NCBI RefSeq assembly: GCF_000725125.1
Contig: NZ_JFCB01000025.1
Span: 50,957-114,956, forward strand
Reading direction: 5' to 3'
Source of the DNA: Streptomyces toyocaensis
GTDB lineage: Bacteria; Actinomycetota; Actinomycetes; Streptomycetales; Streptomycetaceae
DNA length: 64,000 nt
The notes below the pieces were generated by a model, which saw only the letters and a list, made by a program, of their open reading frames with translations, searched no databases and was not told the DNA's origin. This document shows, piece by piece, positions 17,114 to 25,889 of this stretch. Positions within the stretch are counted from its first letter, which is position 1. Each line of letters starts with the position of its first letter. Made by a program: the position numbers and the translations under genes.

Positions 17114-18208
17114 TCAGGACACGGTGCACTTCGGCAGGCCGGCAGTGTCGCCGGAGCGGATGTCCTCCAGGGCGCCCAGGGCGTCGTCGATGGTGTCCAC
17201 CTTCACCAGGGTGAGGCCCTCGGGGGTGTCCTCGGCGGCGGACGCGCAGTTGTCGGCGGGGGTGAGGAAGTACTCGGCGCCCTTGCCGCGCGCGCCGACC
17301 GTCTTCATCTCGATGCCGCCGATCGGTCCCACCTTGCCGTTGTCGTCGATCGTGCCCGTGCCGGCGACGAACGCGCCGCCGGTCAGGCTGCCCGGGGTGA
17401 GCTTGTCGTAGATGCCGAGGGCGAACATCAGGCCCGCGCTGGGCCCGCCCACGTCGGCGAGCCTGATGTCGATGCTGAACGGGAAGGTGTGGTCCGTCCC
17501 GGCGGAGATCCCGACGATGGCGCGCTTCTCGCCGGCGTCGTCGGAGGCCGCGGTGGTGATCGTGACCTTCTCGGTCTTCGTCGCCGTCCGCTTCTCCTTC
17601 TCGGCGGCGGCCTGCTCCTTGGCCGGCACGACCGTGAAGACGACGTCCTCACCGGGCTGGTGCTCGGTCACCAGATCGGCGACGTCGGCCGGCTCCTTCA
17701 CCGCCCTGCCGTCGACGGCCCTGATCACGTCGCCCGCGTGCAGCTTGCCCTCGGACGGGGATCCCTTGACGACCGTGGAGACGATCACCCAGGACGTCAC
17801 CGGGACGCCGAGCTCCTTCAGGGCCGCGACCTTGGCGCTCTCCTGGGACTGGCTGAACTCCTCGGCGTTCTCCTGGGTGGACTGCTCCTCCGTCTTGCCG
17901 TTGGGGTAGAGGGTGTCGTGCGGCACGACCTTGTTGTCGTGCGCGAGCCACCCGTAGACGGCCTCCACCAGGTTCATCCGGTAGTCGGCGCTGGTGACCC
18001 GCACCGTGGTCATGTTGAGGTGACCGTCCGTCGGGTACGTCCTGCGCCCGTCGATCTGGAGCACCGGCTCGCCGTCGTGCTCGCCCAGCGTGTTCACCGT
18101 CGGCCCCGGCGACATCTCCGCATAGGGCACGGGGATGAAGACTCCCGCGCACAGGAGCGCGATCAGCATCAGGGTGGAGGCGAGCATCGTCGCGGTGCGG
18201 CGTGGCAT
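17114..18208 (-). CDS. YlbL-like PDZ / Lon-type serine protease, membrane anchored
   Basis: A 364-residue protein with one N-terminal membrane anchor (about 8-28), a PDZ domain (about 130-195, including LHAGDVIRAVDG) and a C-terminal Lon (S16) protease domain. The catalytic dyad is visible as Ser257 (VGGPSAGLMF) and Lys302 (GGIEMKTVGAR), spaced as in Lon. The active site is predicted to be outside the membrane. The long charged linker (195-225) is Lys/Glu rich. It is transcribed alone; a 44-nt palindrome lies directly upstream of its start. Confidence 0.92.
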   Translation of the reverse strand: MPRRTATMLASTLMLIALLCAGVFIPVPYAEMSPGPTVNTLGEHDGEPVLQIDGRRTYPTDGHLNMTTVRVTSADYRMNLVEAVYGWLAHDNKVVPHDTLYPNGKTEEQSTQENAEEFSQSQESAKVAALKELGVPVTSWVIVSTVVKGSPSEGKLHAGDVIRAVDGRAVKEPADVADLVTEHQPGEDVVFTVVPAKEQAAAEKEKRTATKTEKVTITTAASDDAGEKRAIVGISAGTDHTFPFSIDIRLADVGGPSAGLMFALGIYDKLTPGSLTGGAFVAGTGTIDDNGKVGPIGGIEMKTVGARGKGAEYFLTPADNCASAAEDTPEGLTLVKVDTIDDALGALEDIRSGDTAGLPKCTVS

Positions 18209-18236
18209 GCCTCGACAGTACGGGACGGGCCTGTCG

Positions 18237-18280
18237 GCGCACCGTCAGGGCCGCCCGTCCGGGCGGCCCTGACGGTGCGC
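18237..18280 (-). terminator. Long palindrome terminator downstream of the 54-aa membrane protein gene
   Basis: A 21-bp perfect stem (18237-18257 with 18260-18280) with a 2-nt loop. It ends transcription of the small gene at 18308-18472 before it reaches the protease gene. Being symmetrical, it may also work in the other direction. Confidence 0.8.
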
Positions 18281-18307
18281 CGCGCCACGACCCCGCGCCC
18301 GGGTCCC

Positions 18308-18472
18308 TCAGTGGCCCGAGCGTGGCCTTTCCATGGCCTCACGGAAGCGGGCGTATCCGATGACCTCGGGGCCGTCGCCGCGCACCTTGCGGGTCCGGTT
18401 GGCCCAACTGCCCCACAGTCCCGCTCCGATCGCGGCCACCAGCGGAATCAGCAACCAGGCGAGCGCCGCCAT
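18308..18472 (-). CDS. Small single-span membrane protein (54 aa)
   Basis: The frame from ATG 18472 to TGA 18308-18310 codes for 54 residues. It has one hydrophobic helix (ALAWLLIPLVAAIGAGLWG, residues 3-21) followed by a basic cytoplasmic tail (WANRTRKVRGDGPEVIGYAR). A GGGAGG ribosome site lies 5 nt before the ATG, and a strong terminator follows the stop, so it is a complete transcription unit. It falls between the moaE and protease genes, and I recall similar short proteins at this position in other Streptomyces. Its function is unknown. Confidence 0.8.
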   Translation of the reverse strand: MAALAWLLIPLVAAIGAGLWGSWANRTRKVRGDGPEVIGYARFREAMERPRSGH

Positions 18473-18594
18473 GCCGACCTCCCAACCCCATGAGCGTCCG
18501 CAAATGACTGATCAGCAGATTAACCATCCGCAGTGACAACGCTCACCTCAGGGGTGGGGTTCCGCAACCGGAGGTCGGGCCTGTCACCAGGGGC

Positions 18595-19056
18595 CTAACA
18601 GGCGCCCACCCATTCCTCGGTCCCGTCCGAGAACCTCTGGTGCTTCCAGATGGGCACCTCGTGCTTCAGGTCGTCGATCAGCTTCCGGCAGGCCTCGAAG
18701 GCCTCCCCCCGGTGCGGACACGACACGCCGACGACCACGGCGAGGTCGCCGACCCTGAGGTCCCCCACACGGTGGACGGCGGCGAGCGCCCGTACGGGGT
18801 ACTCGGCGGCGACCTTCCCGGCGATCCGCCGCATCTCCTCCTCGGCGCTGGGGTGGCACGAATAGCCGAGCGTGTCGACGTCGGCGCCCCCGTCGTGGTT
18901 GCGCACGGTCCCCACGAACAGCGCCGTCCCGCCGGCGGCGTCGTCCCCGACCGCGCGGAGGACCTCGTCCACCGACAGCGGTTCGTCGCGGATCGCGATC
19001 AGCTTGATCGGGTCCTGTGCGGCCTGCTCACCGGGATGATCGTGCGTGGATGCCAT
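18595..19056 (-). CDS. moaE: Molybdopterin synthase large subunit MoaE
   Basis: A 153-residue subunit of molybdopterin synthase, which with thiocarboxylated MoaD converts precursor Z (cPMP) to molybdopterin. Conserved parts are visible: FVGTVRNHDGG, LGYSCHPSAEEEM, HRVGDLRVGDLAVVVGVS, the HR of CPHRGEAFEA, and the C-terminal VPIWKHQRFSDG with the active-site lysine. The ATG at 19056 is preferred to one 45 nt upstream because family similarity starts after it. moaD is not adjacent. moeZ, which can activate MoaD-like proteins, is further along at 49871-51049. Confidence 0.93.
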   Translation of the reverse strand: MASTHDHPGEQAAQDPIKLIAIRDEPLSVDEVLRAVGDDAAGGTALFVGTVRNHDGGADVDTLGYSCHPSAEEEMRRIAGKVAAEYPVRALAAVHRVGDLRVGDLAVVVGVSCPHRGEAFEACRKLIDDLKHEVPIWKHQRFSDGTEEWVGAC

Positions 19057-19170
19057 GCCCCCATCGTGCCCCACCCCGGCCAGGAGGCGGAACAGAGACA
19101 TCGCCCGGTGCGCGCGTGCCGCCGCGGAGCCTCCTGCGGGGACGGCACGCGGGCCGGGCGCCGGGGCCGG

Positions 19171-20331
19171 TCAGATCCGGCGCCGGGCCTTCCGCGCCCG
19201 TCGCACCACCGCTGCCGCGCCCAGCAGCGCCACCGTCGCGCCCGCGGCACCCGCCGCCGTCGCGTCCTTGCGCCCCAGCCGCCGGCCGGCGACCGTGTGC
19301 CTGCCGGAGACCTCCTCCAGCAGCTCCGCGAGCACCTCCTCGTTGGTGTGCGCGGGCCGCCACCCGGCGTCGTGCAGCCGGCTCCCGCTCACCACCCACG
19401 GATACATCGTGTACGCCAGGTCCCCGGCCGGGGACGGGGTGAGCCCGATCCGGTGCAGCCGGGCCGCCGCGCCCAGCGCGACCGCCGACGGCAGCTCCAT
19501 CCGCCGGATCCCGCTGAGCTCCTCGACCTCCTCCTGCTCCAGCCATCCGTCGCAGCCGACGGCCAGCTCGCCGTCGACCTTCTCCAGCACGGCGTACTCC
19601 AGCGCACTGCACAGATCGTCGACGTGGCAGAACTGCCACGCGGGCCGCGATCCGGCCACCACGAGCAGCCGGGGCGACTCGAAGTACCTGGTCAGCGCCG
19701 TGTCGGTGCCTCCCACCAGCACGGCGGGGCGGACGACGGTGACATTGAGGCCGGGGTGGGCGCGCGGTGCCCGGCGCGCCAGCCGCTCGATCTCGAGGAG
19801 GTCGCCGACACCCGTCGCCTCCGCCGTGGCGCGCAGTTCGGCGTCCTCGGACAGCGGCAGCTCGTTGTCCGGCAGGGCCCCGTAGACCATGGTCGAGGTG
19901 CACAGCACCACCCGGTGCACCCCGGCGGCCGCGGCGGCCGTCAGCACGGTCTGCGTGCCGCGCACGTTGTAGGCCGTCCGGGCGGCGCCGTCGGTCTCCA
20001 GATCGAGGTCGAGCGCCAGGTGGACCACCACATCGGCGCCCCGGAGCTTCTCCGCGATGGCAGGATCCCGTACGTCGAGGATGTGCCAGCGCGCCTCGGC
20101 GCACTCGCCGCGCCGCTCGTCGATGGCGATGACCTGCTTGATCTCCTCCGAGGTGGCGAGCCGCGCGGTGAGCAGCGCGCCGATGCCGGACGCGGCTCCG
20201 GTGACCGCCACGACGGGCCCGCGCGCGGCGGGCGTCCTGCCGGCGCGCGGCGCCGTCGTCGGGCGGTGGTCGGGTGACGGGTGGGCTGAGTCGTTTCGCG
20301 CTGCGCGAACCTGCGGATCTGGGGAACTCAC
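19171..20331 (-). CDS. Extended SDR / NAD-dependent epimerase-like protein lacking the YxxxK pair
   Basis: A 386-residue Rossmann-fold protein. The dinucleotide motif TGAASGIG is at about 41-48, followed by DVRDP, the NVRGTQTV helix and CTSTMVYG of extended SDRs. Where the catalytic Tyr-x3-Lys should be, the sequence reads GVGDLLEIERLA, so both catalytic residues are missing. The last 50 residues hold a hydrophobic stretch with a strongly basic end (VVRRARKARRR), suggesting membrane association. The GTG at 20331 has CTGGAGA at 8 nt. It is divergent from the zincin gene. A binding or sensing role seems likelier than classical epimerase activity. Confidence 0.8.
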   Translation of the reverse strand: MSSPDPQVRAARNDSAHPSPDHRPTTAPRAGRTPAARGPVVAVTGAASGIGALLTARLATSEEIKQVIAIDERRGECAEARWHILDVRDPAIAEKLRGADVVVHLALDLDLETDGAARTAYNVRGTQTVLTAAAAAGVHRVVLCTSTMVYGALPDNELPLSEDAELRATAEATGVGDLLEIERLARRAPRAHPGLNVTVVRPAVLVGGTDTALTRYFESPRLLVVAGSRPAWQFCHVDDLCSALEYAVLEKVDGELAVGCDGWLEQEEVEELSGIRRMELPSAVALGAAARLHRIGLTPSPAGDLAYTMYPWVVSGSRLHDAGWRPAHTNEEVLAELLEEVSGRHTVAGRRLGRKDATAAGAAGATVALLGAAAVVRRARKARRRI

Positions 20332-20523
20332 CGGGCGTCTCCAGCGGTTGTCTTCAGTACGAGCGCGACCGACGCGTGCGTACCAGGTGGCATCCATCCT
20401 GCCGCAGGCCTCCTGTCGGCGAAGCACCGAGGCCCGAACGGCTTCAGGTGTCTACGCTGGGTGGTGTTGTCGGGCAGCCGTGCCGCCGGAAAGAACCGGC
20501 GGCCCTACAAGCCGAGGAATCCC

Positions 20524-21978
20524 GTGAGTGACACCCCATTCGGATTCGGCCTTCCGCCGGAGGAGCCGGACGACGGCGACGAGGGCAAGAAGAAGGACCC
20601 GCAGAGCGGCGGTGGTCAGGGCCCGGCCAACCCGTTCGGCTTCGGCACGCCCGGAGCCGGAGGTTTTGGCGGCCCCGGCGCGGACAATCCGTTCGCCGCG
20701 ATGTTCGGGTCGCTGAACCCCAACGACCTGGGCGCCGCGTTCCAGCAGCTCGGCCAGATGCTCTCCTACGAGGGCGGGCCGGTGAACTGGGACATGGCCA
20801 AGCAGATCGCCCGCCAGACGGTCTCCCAGGGCACCGCGGAGGGGTCCAAGGACGCGAGCGTCGGCCCCGCCGACCGCAGGGCCGTGGAGGAAGCCGTCCG
20901 CCTGGCCGATCTGTGGCTGGACGACGCCACGTCGCTGCCGTCGGGAGCCAACTCCGCCGTGGCCTGGAGCCGTGCGGAGTGGGTCGAGGCCACCCTTCCG
21001 GCGTGGCGGGAACTGGTCGACCCGGTCGCCGAGCGCGTCGGGAACGCGATGGGCGACGTCCTGCCGGAGGAGATGCAGGCCATGGCCGGCCCGCTGATCG
21101 GCATGATGCGCTCCATGGGCGGCGCCATGTTCGGCACGCAGATCGGGCAGGCCGTCGGCGTGCTCGCCGGTGAGGTCGTCGGTTCGTCCGACATCGGCCT
21201 GCCGCTGGGCCCGGCGCGCCGGGCCGCGCTGCTGCCGCTCAACATCGAGGCCTTCGGCAAGGACCTGGGCGTGCCGCAGGACGAGGTGCGGCTGTACCTC
21301 GCCCTGCGCGAGGCCGCCCACCAGCGCCTGTTCGCGCACGTCCCGTGGCTGCGCTCGCACCTCTTCGGCGCGGTCGACGGCTACGCGCGCGGGATCAAGG
21401 TCGACACCGGCAAGCTCGAGGACGTCGTCGGCCAGTTCGACCCGCAGAACCCTGAGCAGCTGCAGGAGGCCCTCCAGCAGGGCATGTTCCAGCCGGAGGA
21501 CACGCCGGAGCAGAAGGCTGCCCTGGCCCGTCTGGAGACGGCGCTGGCACTCGTCGAGGGCTGGGTGGACGCGGTGGTGCACGCGGCGGCCAAGCCCCGG
21601 CTGTCGTCGGCCGACGCGCTCCGCGAGACGCTGCGCCGGCGTCGCGCCTCGGGTGGCCCGGCGGAGCAGACGTTCGCCACGCTGATCGGTCTGGAACTGC
21701 GTCCGCGCCGGTTGCGGGACGCCTCGCGCCTGTGGGCCTCGCTCACCGACGCGCGCGGAGTCGACGGCCGGGACGCCCTGTGGGCGCACCCGGACATGTT
21801 GCCGACGGCCACCGACCTGGACGACCCGGACGGTTTCGTGCACCGGGAGCAGATCGACTTCTCCGAGCTGGACAAGATGCTCGGCGAGGCCGCCGGCGGG
21901 CCCGACCTCAGGAAGAAGGACGAGGGCGAGGACGAGGACGGGAACAAGGGCGAGAACAAGGGCGACGGCACCGAGTGA
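20524..21978 (+). CDS. Zincin-like metalloprotease family (DUF2342)
   Basis: A 484-residue protein of the actinobacterial family named zinc-dependent metalloprotease or 'coenzyme F420 biosynthesis associated'. A Gly/Pro-rich disordered N-terminus (1-60) leads into an all-helical domain with YLALREAAHQRLF (about 258-270), in which the E-A-A-H pattern replaces a classic HExxH, so catalysis is uncertain. The tail is highly charged (DEGEDEDGNKGENKGDG). The GTG at 20524 has GAGGAA at about 8 nt. Its stop overlaps the start of the Nudix gene (GTGA), so both are coupled. Confidence 0.87.
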   Translation: MSDTPFGFGLPPEEPDDGDEGKKKDPQSGGGQGPANPFGFGTPGAGGFGGPGADNPFAAMFGSLNPNDLGAAFQQLGQMLSYEGGPVNWDMAKQIARQTVSQGTAEGSKDASVGPADRRAVEEAVRLADLWLDDATSLPSGANSAVAWSRAEWVEATLPAWRELVDPVAERVGNAMGDVLPEEMQAMAGPLIGMMRSMGGAMFGTQIGQAVGVLAGEVVGSSDIGLPLGPARRAALLPLNIEAFGKDLGVPQDEVRLYLALREAAHQRLFAHVPWLRSHLFGAVDGYARGIKVDTGKLEDVVGQFDPQNPEQLQEALQQGMFQPEDTPEQKAALARLETALALVEGWVDAVVHAAAKPRLSSADALRETLRRRRASGGPAEQTFATLIGLELRPRRLRDASRLWASLTDARGVDGRDALWAHPDMLPTATDLDDPDGFVHREQIDFSELDKMLGEAAGGPDLRKKDEGEDEDGNKGENKGDGTE

Positions 21979-22502
21979 GCCTGTACGACGACGCGGTCCT
22001 CGTACTCAAGGGGTACGAGGACCAGCCGGAGCTGCGCCAGGCCTATCTGGACCATCTCGCCGCCCATCCGGACGGCGTGTGGAAGGCCTGTCACGCAGGG
22101 CATGTCACGGCGAGCGCGCTGGTGATCGACCCGGAGCGCGGCCGGGTCCTGCTGACCCTGCACAGGAAGCTGCGCATGTGGCTCCAGATGGGCGGCCACT
22201 GCGAACCCGGCGACGTCTCGCTCGCCGCGGCGGCCCTGCGGGAGGCGACGGAGGAGTCCGGCATCCCGGGCCTGACGCTCCTCGCGGGCGGTCCGGTGCG
22301 GCTGGACCGGCATGCGATCCCGCCGCCCTGTCACTGTCACTTCGACGTCCAGTACGCGGCCGTGGCCGCGCCGGACGCCGCGCACGCGATCAGTGACGAG
22401 TCCCTGGACCTGCGCTGGTTCCCCTACGACGAGGTCGTGGAGGTGGCCGACGAGTCGGTCCTGCGTCTGGTCGGGGCGACCCGGGCGAGACTGGGCGTCT
22501 GA
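21975..22502 (+). CDS. Nudix hydrolase
   Basis: A 175-residue Nudix-fold pyrophosphohydrolase. The Nudix box is GGHCEPGD...LREATEESG (about 63-87), with the REATEE core complete. An N-terminal helical extension of about 40 residues precedes the domain. The substrate cannot be told from the sequence. It overlaps the DUF2342 gene by 4 nt (GTGA at 21975-21978), which makes co-translation likely, and is closed by an inverted repeat 10 nt after its stop. Confidence 0.88.
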   Translation: MSLYDDAVLVLKGYEDQPELRQAYLDHLAAHPDGVWKACHAGHVTASALVIDPERGRVLLTLHRKLRMWLQMGGHCEPGDVSLAAAALREATEESGIPGLTLLAGGPVRLDRHAIPPPCHCHFDVQYAAVAAPDAAHAISDESLDLRWFPYDEVVEVADESVLRLVGATRARLGV

Positions 22503-22512
22503 CGGCACGCGA

Positions 22513-22542
22513 GAGGGGCGACCGCCGCGGTGGTCACCCCTC
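22513..22542. terminator. Terminator between Nudix gene and AIM24 operon
   Basis: An 11-bp inverted repeat with one mismatch (22513-22523 with 22532-22542) lies between convergent stop codons. Confidence 0.65.
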
Positions 22543-22563
22543 GCCCCCGTCGCGGTGCGGCCC

Positions 22564-23319
22564 TCAGCTCCAGACGTTCCCCTGGTTCTGACCGCGGGCG
22601 CCCTGCTGCCCCATGCCGTACTGCGCGGCGAGCCCCGAGCCGATCTGGGCGTTCTGCGGCGGCAGCAGCTCGCTGGGCTGGACGAGCGCGAAACCGCTGC
22701 CCATGAAGCTGAGCTCCCAGCCCTCACCCGTACTGCCGCGGCGCCGCCAGACCCCGGAGGAGTGGGTCTGCGCCTGCATCTGCACCCGCAGTGAGGTGGA
22801 CCACGCGACGATCGCGTCGGCGTCGCAGTTGACGTACTTGTCCGGCGTCACCTGCATCAGCAGCGGCATGCCGGAGGTCATCAGGGCGACCCTGCCCCGG
22901 CCGGTGATGTTGAGCTGGTACTTCCCGGAGCCGGAGATGCCGTAGAGGCTGTCGACGGCGATGACCTCGTGGTGCAGCGAGGAGTCCATCGCGAGCACGT
23001 AGCTGCTGTCGACCGTCAGCCCGTCCTGCTCCACCTCCATGATGTGGATGCGCTGGGCGAGGTTGGCGAGGTAGACGGTGCCCTGCCCGTGGCAGCGCAT
23101 CAGGTCGAGTCCTTCACCGGTGTGCGCGCGGGAGCGGGCCTGGCTGTTGCTCTGGAACTCGGCGTCGAACTCGACGAGCCCCTGGTAGGCGACCATCGTG
23201 CCCTTGCGGGCGAGGACGTCGTCGTGACCCTCCAGGGCGACGCGGAGCATCTGCTGGTTCTGCAGGCTCCAGCGGTCCTGGGACTGCTGGTCGTTGAAGG
23301 CGAAAAGCGGGCTCTGCAT
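22564..23319 (-). CDS. AIM24 family protein (third gene of the operon)
   Basis: A 251-residue protein with the AIM24 (TIGR00266-like) beta-rich fold. Recognisable parts are VARKGTMVAYQG-type (DDVLARKGTMVAYQG), RCHGQGTVYLANL, DSSLHHEVIAVD and GRGRVALMTSGMP, and a C-terminal LSFMGSGFALVQPSE. No membrane segment or enzyme motif is seen. AIM24 proteins have no defined biochemical role. It is the last of three same-strand AIM24-containing genes, 17 nt after its neighbour. Confidence 0.87.
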   Translation of the reverse strand: MQSPLFAFNDQQSQDRWSLQNQQMLRVALEGHDDVLARKGTMVAYQGLVEFDAEFQSNSQARSRAHTGEGLDLMRCHGQGTVYLANLAQRIHIMEVEQDGLTVDSSYVLAMDSSLHHEVIAVDSLYGISGSGKYQLNITGRGRVALMTSGMPLLMQVTPDKYVNCDADAIVAWSTSLRVQMQAQTHSSGVWRRRGSTGEGWELSFMGSGFALVQPSELLPPQNAQIGSGLAAQYGMGQQGARGQNQGNVWS

Positions 23320-23336
23320 GGTGTGGTTGCTCCCCC

Positions 23337-24017
23337 TCAGCCCCGGACCCGGAGACGGTCGGTGCTGTCCTCACTGGGCTGGACGACGACGATCCCCTGA
23401 CCGGAGAAGGCCATCTGGTAGGCCTCGCCGCTGCCGCGGCCGATCAGCGACTGGGCGCGGAAGCTGCGCTTGCCCTTCACCTTGAGGTTCGGGGACCAGG
23501 CGACCAGGGCGTCCGGGTCGACGTAGGTCTCGTCGTCGCCGCCACCGCAGTCGACGACGATCGGCTTGCCGCGTGAGGTCAGTGCGACCCAGCCCTGCCC
23601 GGAGATCCTGGTGTTCCACAGGCCCTGTCCGGCGAACTTCGCCAGACCCTTGACCCGCTCCACGCCCCACGTCAGATGGGCGTCGAAGGCGAGCAGATTG
23701 GTGGCGTTGACGGAGATGCCCTCGCCACCCAGGTTGATCACGACGACGTTGGCGCCGTAGTCGGCCAGGTAGAGCAGGCCGTCGCCGGAGCACTTCATCA
23801 GGGGCGCGCCCTCACCGGTGAGCCAGTCCTTGGCGATCTGGCGGACGGCCGGCGGGTTGGGCTCGTACTGGACGAACCCTTCGTAGGCGACCATGGAGCC
23901 CACGCGCGCGAGGAGGTCGTTCCCGGTCTGCATGGCGACCTTCAGCATGTGGTTGCCGTGGTTCTCCATGCGGGCGGTGACGGGGGCGGGGGCGTAGCCC
24001 GCGAGTGGCTGGTTCAT
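23337..24017 (-). CDS. AIM24 family protein (second gene of the operon)
   Basis: A 226-residue paralogue of its two neighbours with the same order of blocks: NDLLARVGSMVAYEG, KCSGDGLLYLADYG, FDAHLTWGVERVKG, GQGWVALTSRGKP, and the C-terminal MAFSGQGIVVVQPSE. It lies 12 nt after the TerD-AIM24 gene and 17 nt before the third copy. The three divergent paralogues kept side by side suggest a hetero-oligomer. Function unknown. Confidence 0.87.
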   Translation of the reverse strand: MNQPLAGYAPAPVTARMENHGNHMLKVAMQTGNDLLARVGSMVAYEGFVQYEPNPPAVRQIAKDWLTGEGAPLMKCSGDGLLYLADYGANVVVINLGGEGISVNATNLLAFDAHLTWGVERVKGLAKFAGQGLWNTRISGQGWVALTSRGKPIVVDCGGGDDETYVDPDALVAWSPNLKVKGKRSFRAQSLIGRGSGEAYQMAFSGQGIVVVQPSEDSTDRLRVRG

Positions 24018-24029
24018 GACGGGCTCCCT

Positions 24030-25754
24030 TCAGATCTCGTACGGCTGGACGACGATGAAGTTGCCGGGTGCGCCACGGAACTGCAGGTTGACGCTCTCCC
24101 CGGTGTCGCCGGGGTAGGAGTTGCGGCGCATCCGCACCTGGCTGGAGACGACCACCTGGGAGGCGGCCGACCAGGCGACCACGGCGTTGCAGTCGGCGAA
24201 GGTGGTCGGCGTGACCGGCAGCACCACGGGCGTGCCGTGCGTTTTGACGACGATCGTGCCGGTCCCCTGGAACTGCATCGTGAACAGCGCGCCGCCGGGG
24301 ATGCCGTGCCCCTCGATGCGGCGGACCTCGTGCTGGAGGGTCTCGTCGAAGGCGAGGACGTTCTCCGCGGAGACGCACACGGCGTCGCCCTGGAGCTCGA
24401 TCGGGTGCAGCATCGTGGAGTTCTCGGCGAAGAACACCTGCCCCTGGCCGGTGCAGCGCATCAGCTGCATCTCCTGGCCGGTGGCGTTGCCCACGACACG
24501 GCCGGAGAACCCGGCCCCCTTGTAGCTGAAGTCGACCTTGCCCTGGTAGAGCACCATGCTGCCCTGCCTGGCCAGCACGGCCTGCCCGCCGATGCCGAGG
24601 TCGGCGCGGACGAGCTTCTTGTTCTGCTGGGTCCAGCGCTGCCCGGTGGGCGTCTCCTTGAACTGCTGGAGCGCGCCGAGCACGCCGGTGCCCTGCGGCG
24701 CGCCCTGGGGAACGCCCTGGGGAGCTCCGTAGGGGGCCTGCTGGTGGGGCACCTGTCCGGCCGGGGGCTGCTGGCCGTAGCCGGGAGGGGGGGTCGGCTG
24801 ACCGTAGCCGGGCGGCGGGGCGGGTGCCTGCGGCGCCTGCGGCTGGCCGTAGCCCGGGGGCGGCGGGGCGGGCTGCCCGTACGGCGGCTGCTGGACCGGC
24901 TGGCCGTAGGGCGCGGGGGCCGGTGCCGGAGGCGGGACGGGGAAGCCGCCGGGCGGTGTGTTCATGGGCGCGACGATGGTCGGCGCGGAGTGCACCGGGG
25001 GTGCGGGAGGCGTGGGGGCCGGCGGCGGGGTGGCGCCGGGAGGCGGCGCGAAGCCCTGTGCGGCGGGCTGCGGCGCGGGAGCCGGGACGGGAGCCTGGGC
25101 CGGGGCGGGAGCGGGGCCACCGGCGGGGGTACCGAAGGCGGGCGGGGCGGCGGCCTGGGCGGGCGGGGCGAAACCGGGAGCGGCTCCCCCGGGCTGCGGC
25201 TGCTGCTGCGGGGCGGCCGGTTCTTCCTCGGCCACCTCCCCGCCGAAGTTCCGCAGCAGCGCGTCGAGCCCGCCGTCGAAGCCCTGTCCGACGGCGGCGA
25301 ACCGCCACACGTCCTTGAAGTAGAAGTCTCCGAGCATCACGGCCCGCTCGGTGGAGAACTCCGAACCGCTGAAGGGGTACCGGGCCACTTCCTCGCCGCC
25401 CGCGACGATACGGATGTATCCGGGACCGACCTGCGACATCTGCCCGGCGCCGTCGAGCGTCGCCGTGAAGGACAGCTTCCTGATCTGCTGCGGGATCCGG
25501 TCCAGCGTCACGCGGAAGGACTCCGTGTCCCCCGCCTGGGCACCCAGCAACTGGATGGACTCCTCGGGGGACTTCGGCTGGTTGTAGAAGATGAAGTACC
25601 GGTCGTCCGAGAGCCGTTCCCCGGCGTCGAGACCGAAGCAGCTGATGTCGAAGCTCAGCCCCGGGCCGGAGATCTGCACACCTACGTACAGATCCGTGCC
25701 CGCGGTGAGGTCACTGATCCTGGCCTTGTGGCCGCGTTGGAATTCCCTGGCCAT
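24030..25754 (-). CDS. TerD-AIM24 fusion protein with Pro/Gln-rich linker
   Basis: A 574-residue three-part protein. Residues 1 to about 175 are a TerD domain, with FDISCFGLD, LSDDRYFIFYNQ, LDRIPQQIRKLSFTATLDG and GDFYFKDVWRFAAVGQGF; TerD domains bind calcium in the tellurite/stress modules. Residues about 175-360 are a low-complexity linker rich in Pro, Gln, Ala and Gly with many GYGQP repeats. Residues about 365-574 are an AIM24 domain ending LQFRGAPGNFIVVQPYE. It heads an operon with two more AIM24 genes. The fusion links the Ter stress system with AIM24, probably at the envelope, which is inference. Confidence 0.88.
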   Translation of the reverse strand: MAREFQRGHKARISDLTAGTDLYVGVQISGPGLSFDISCFGLDAGERLSDDRYFIFYNQPKSPEESIQLLGAQAGDTESFRVTLDRIPQQIRKLSFTATLDGAGQMSQVGPGYIRIVAGGEEVARYPFSGSEFSTERAVMLGDFYFKDVWRFAAVGQGFDGGLDALLRNFGGEVAEEEPAAPQQQPQPGGAAPGFAPPAQAAAPPAFGTPAGGPAPAPAQAPVPAPAPQPAAQGFAPPPGATPPPAPTPPAPPVHSAPTIVAPMNTPPGGFPVPPPAPAPAPYGQPVQQPPYGQPAPPPPGYGQPQAPQAPAPPPGYGQPTPPPGYGQQPPAGQVPHQQAPYGAPQGVPQGAPQGTGVLGALQQFKETPTGQRWTQQNKKLVRADLGIGGQAVLARQGSMVLYQGKVDFSYKGAGFSGRVVGNATGQEMQLMRCTGQGQVFFAENSTMLHPIELQGDAVCVSAENVLAFDETLQHEVRRIEGHGIPGGALFTMQFQGTGTIVVKTHGTPVVLPVTPTTFADCNAVVAWSAASQVVVSSQVRMRRNSYPGDTGESVNLQFRGAPGNFIVVQPYEI

Positions 25755-25889
25755 GCGTACGACCGTCCCCCATCCCGAATGTGAGTGCGTCGCGCCAGGC
25801 TAACGGCAAACGCCGACACCGGAAGAAGTCGGTACAGACCCGGTACACAACGCGTACGGGCCCTACGGTGCGCTCACCTCGGGCGGTTC

